From Clostridia bacterium (lineage in GTDB: Bacteria; Bacillota; Clostridia; UMGS1810): a stretch of DNA of 44,198 nt. This document shows, piece after piece, positions 44,198 through 44,198 of this stretch. The stretch spans positions 1 through 44,198 of the forward strand of contig JAFQHQ010000133.1 in NCBI GenBank assembly GCA_017397885.1. The letters run 5' to 3'. The notes under the pieces are model-generated. The model was not told the DNA's origin. It was given only the letters and a program-made list of their open reading frames with translations, and made no database searches. Numbering within the stretch: position 1 is the stretch's first letter; each line of letters opens with the position of its first letter. A program made the position numbers and the translations under genes.

Positions 44198-44198
44198 A

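Overview
The window looks like a chromosomal contig from a low-GC, anaerobic Gram-positive bacterium of the class Clostridia, probably an uncultured gut or digester member of the Oscillospiraceae/Christensenellales type. The gene content supports this: a [FeFe]-hydrogenase maturase (hydF) with its TM1266-type partner, a 2[4Fe-4S] ferredoxin, divIVA/sepF/ylmH/ylmE, a c-di-AMP receptor (darA), RicT and RicF-like proteins, MutL with an endonuclease motif, and S-layer-homology (SLH) surface proteins. Signals are Firmicute-like: strong AGGAGG ribosome sites and near-consensus TTGACA-17-TATAAT promoters. TAA, TAG and TGA all act as stops. I saw no tRNA, rRNA, CRISPR array, phage gene or transposase.

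Layout, left to right. (1) 1-248: palindrome-rich DNA without a convincing gene. (2) 249-4012: a GH105 hydrolase and a second carbohydrate-processing protein, divergent from an AraC regulator. (3) 4019-7970: a plus-strand operon nadK-argR-recN-comEB-like deaminase-DUF3006, closed by a perfect terminator. (4) 8066-9857: TSCPD protein, TM1266-type regulator, hydF. (5) 9911-12373: a GH20-like hexosaminidase gene with an in-frame TAA at codon 40. (6) 12449-25445: a long minus-strand housekeeping array read as miaB-ricF-like-mutS-mutL-miaA-HlyD-like-ylmE-sepF-ylmH-divIVA-ksgA-DUF6062. (7) 25564-30693: darA-holB-ricT-ferredoxin-trmN6-rsmI-membrane protein. This matches the Bacillus subtilis yaaQ-holB-yaaT-yabB-yabC order, with a ferredoxin inserted and yaaR, yabA and yazA missing. 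(8) 30857-31846: a lone ApbE lipoprotein. (9) 31935-42720: three large secreted proteins in one operon (1614-aa SLH protein with an internal duplication, 936-aa SLH protein, 1036-aa heparinase/lyase-like enzyme), divergent from a second AraC regulator at 43016-43846. (10) 43847-44198: a highly structured non-coding tail holding a MITE-like inverted-repeat element of about 281 bp.

The two AraC-controlled units and the GH20 gene suggest use of uronic-acid- or hexosamine-containing polysaccharides. The surface operon would display binding and cleaving proteins at the S-layer, while GH105 would finish unsaturated oligosaccharides inside the cell; the substrate is inferred, not seen. The housekeeping blocks join DNA repair, tRNA modification (MiaA, MiaB, TrmN6), rRNA methylation (KsgA, RsmI) and cell division. 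Iron-sulfur proteins (MiaB, the Cys-tailed RicF-like protein, RicT, ferredoxin, HydF) are prominent.

The most notable observations are the in-frame stop in the GH20 gene, the surface operon with its duplicated protein, the MITE-like element at the right edge, the ferredoxin promoter bracketed by an inverted repeat, and the Ric/MiaB/ferredoxin association. Both edges are repeat-like, as expected if the contig broke at multicopy elements.
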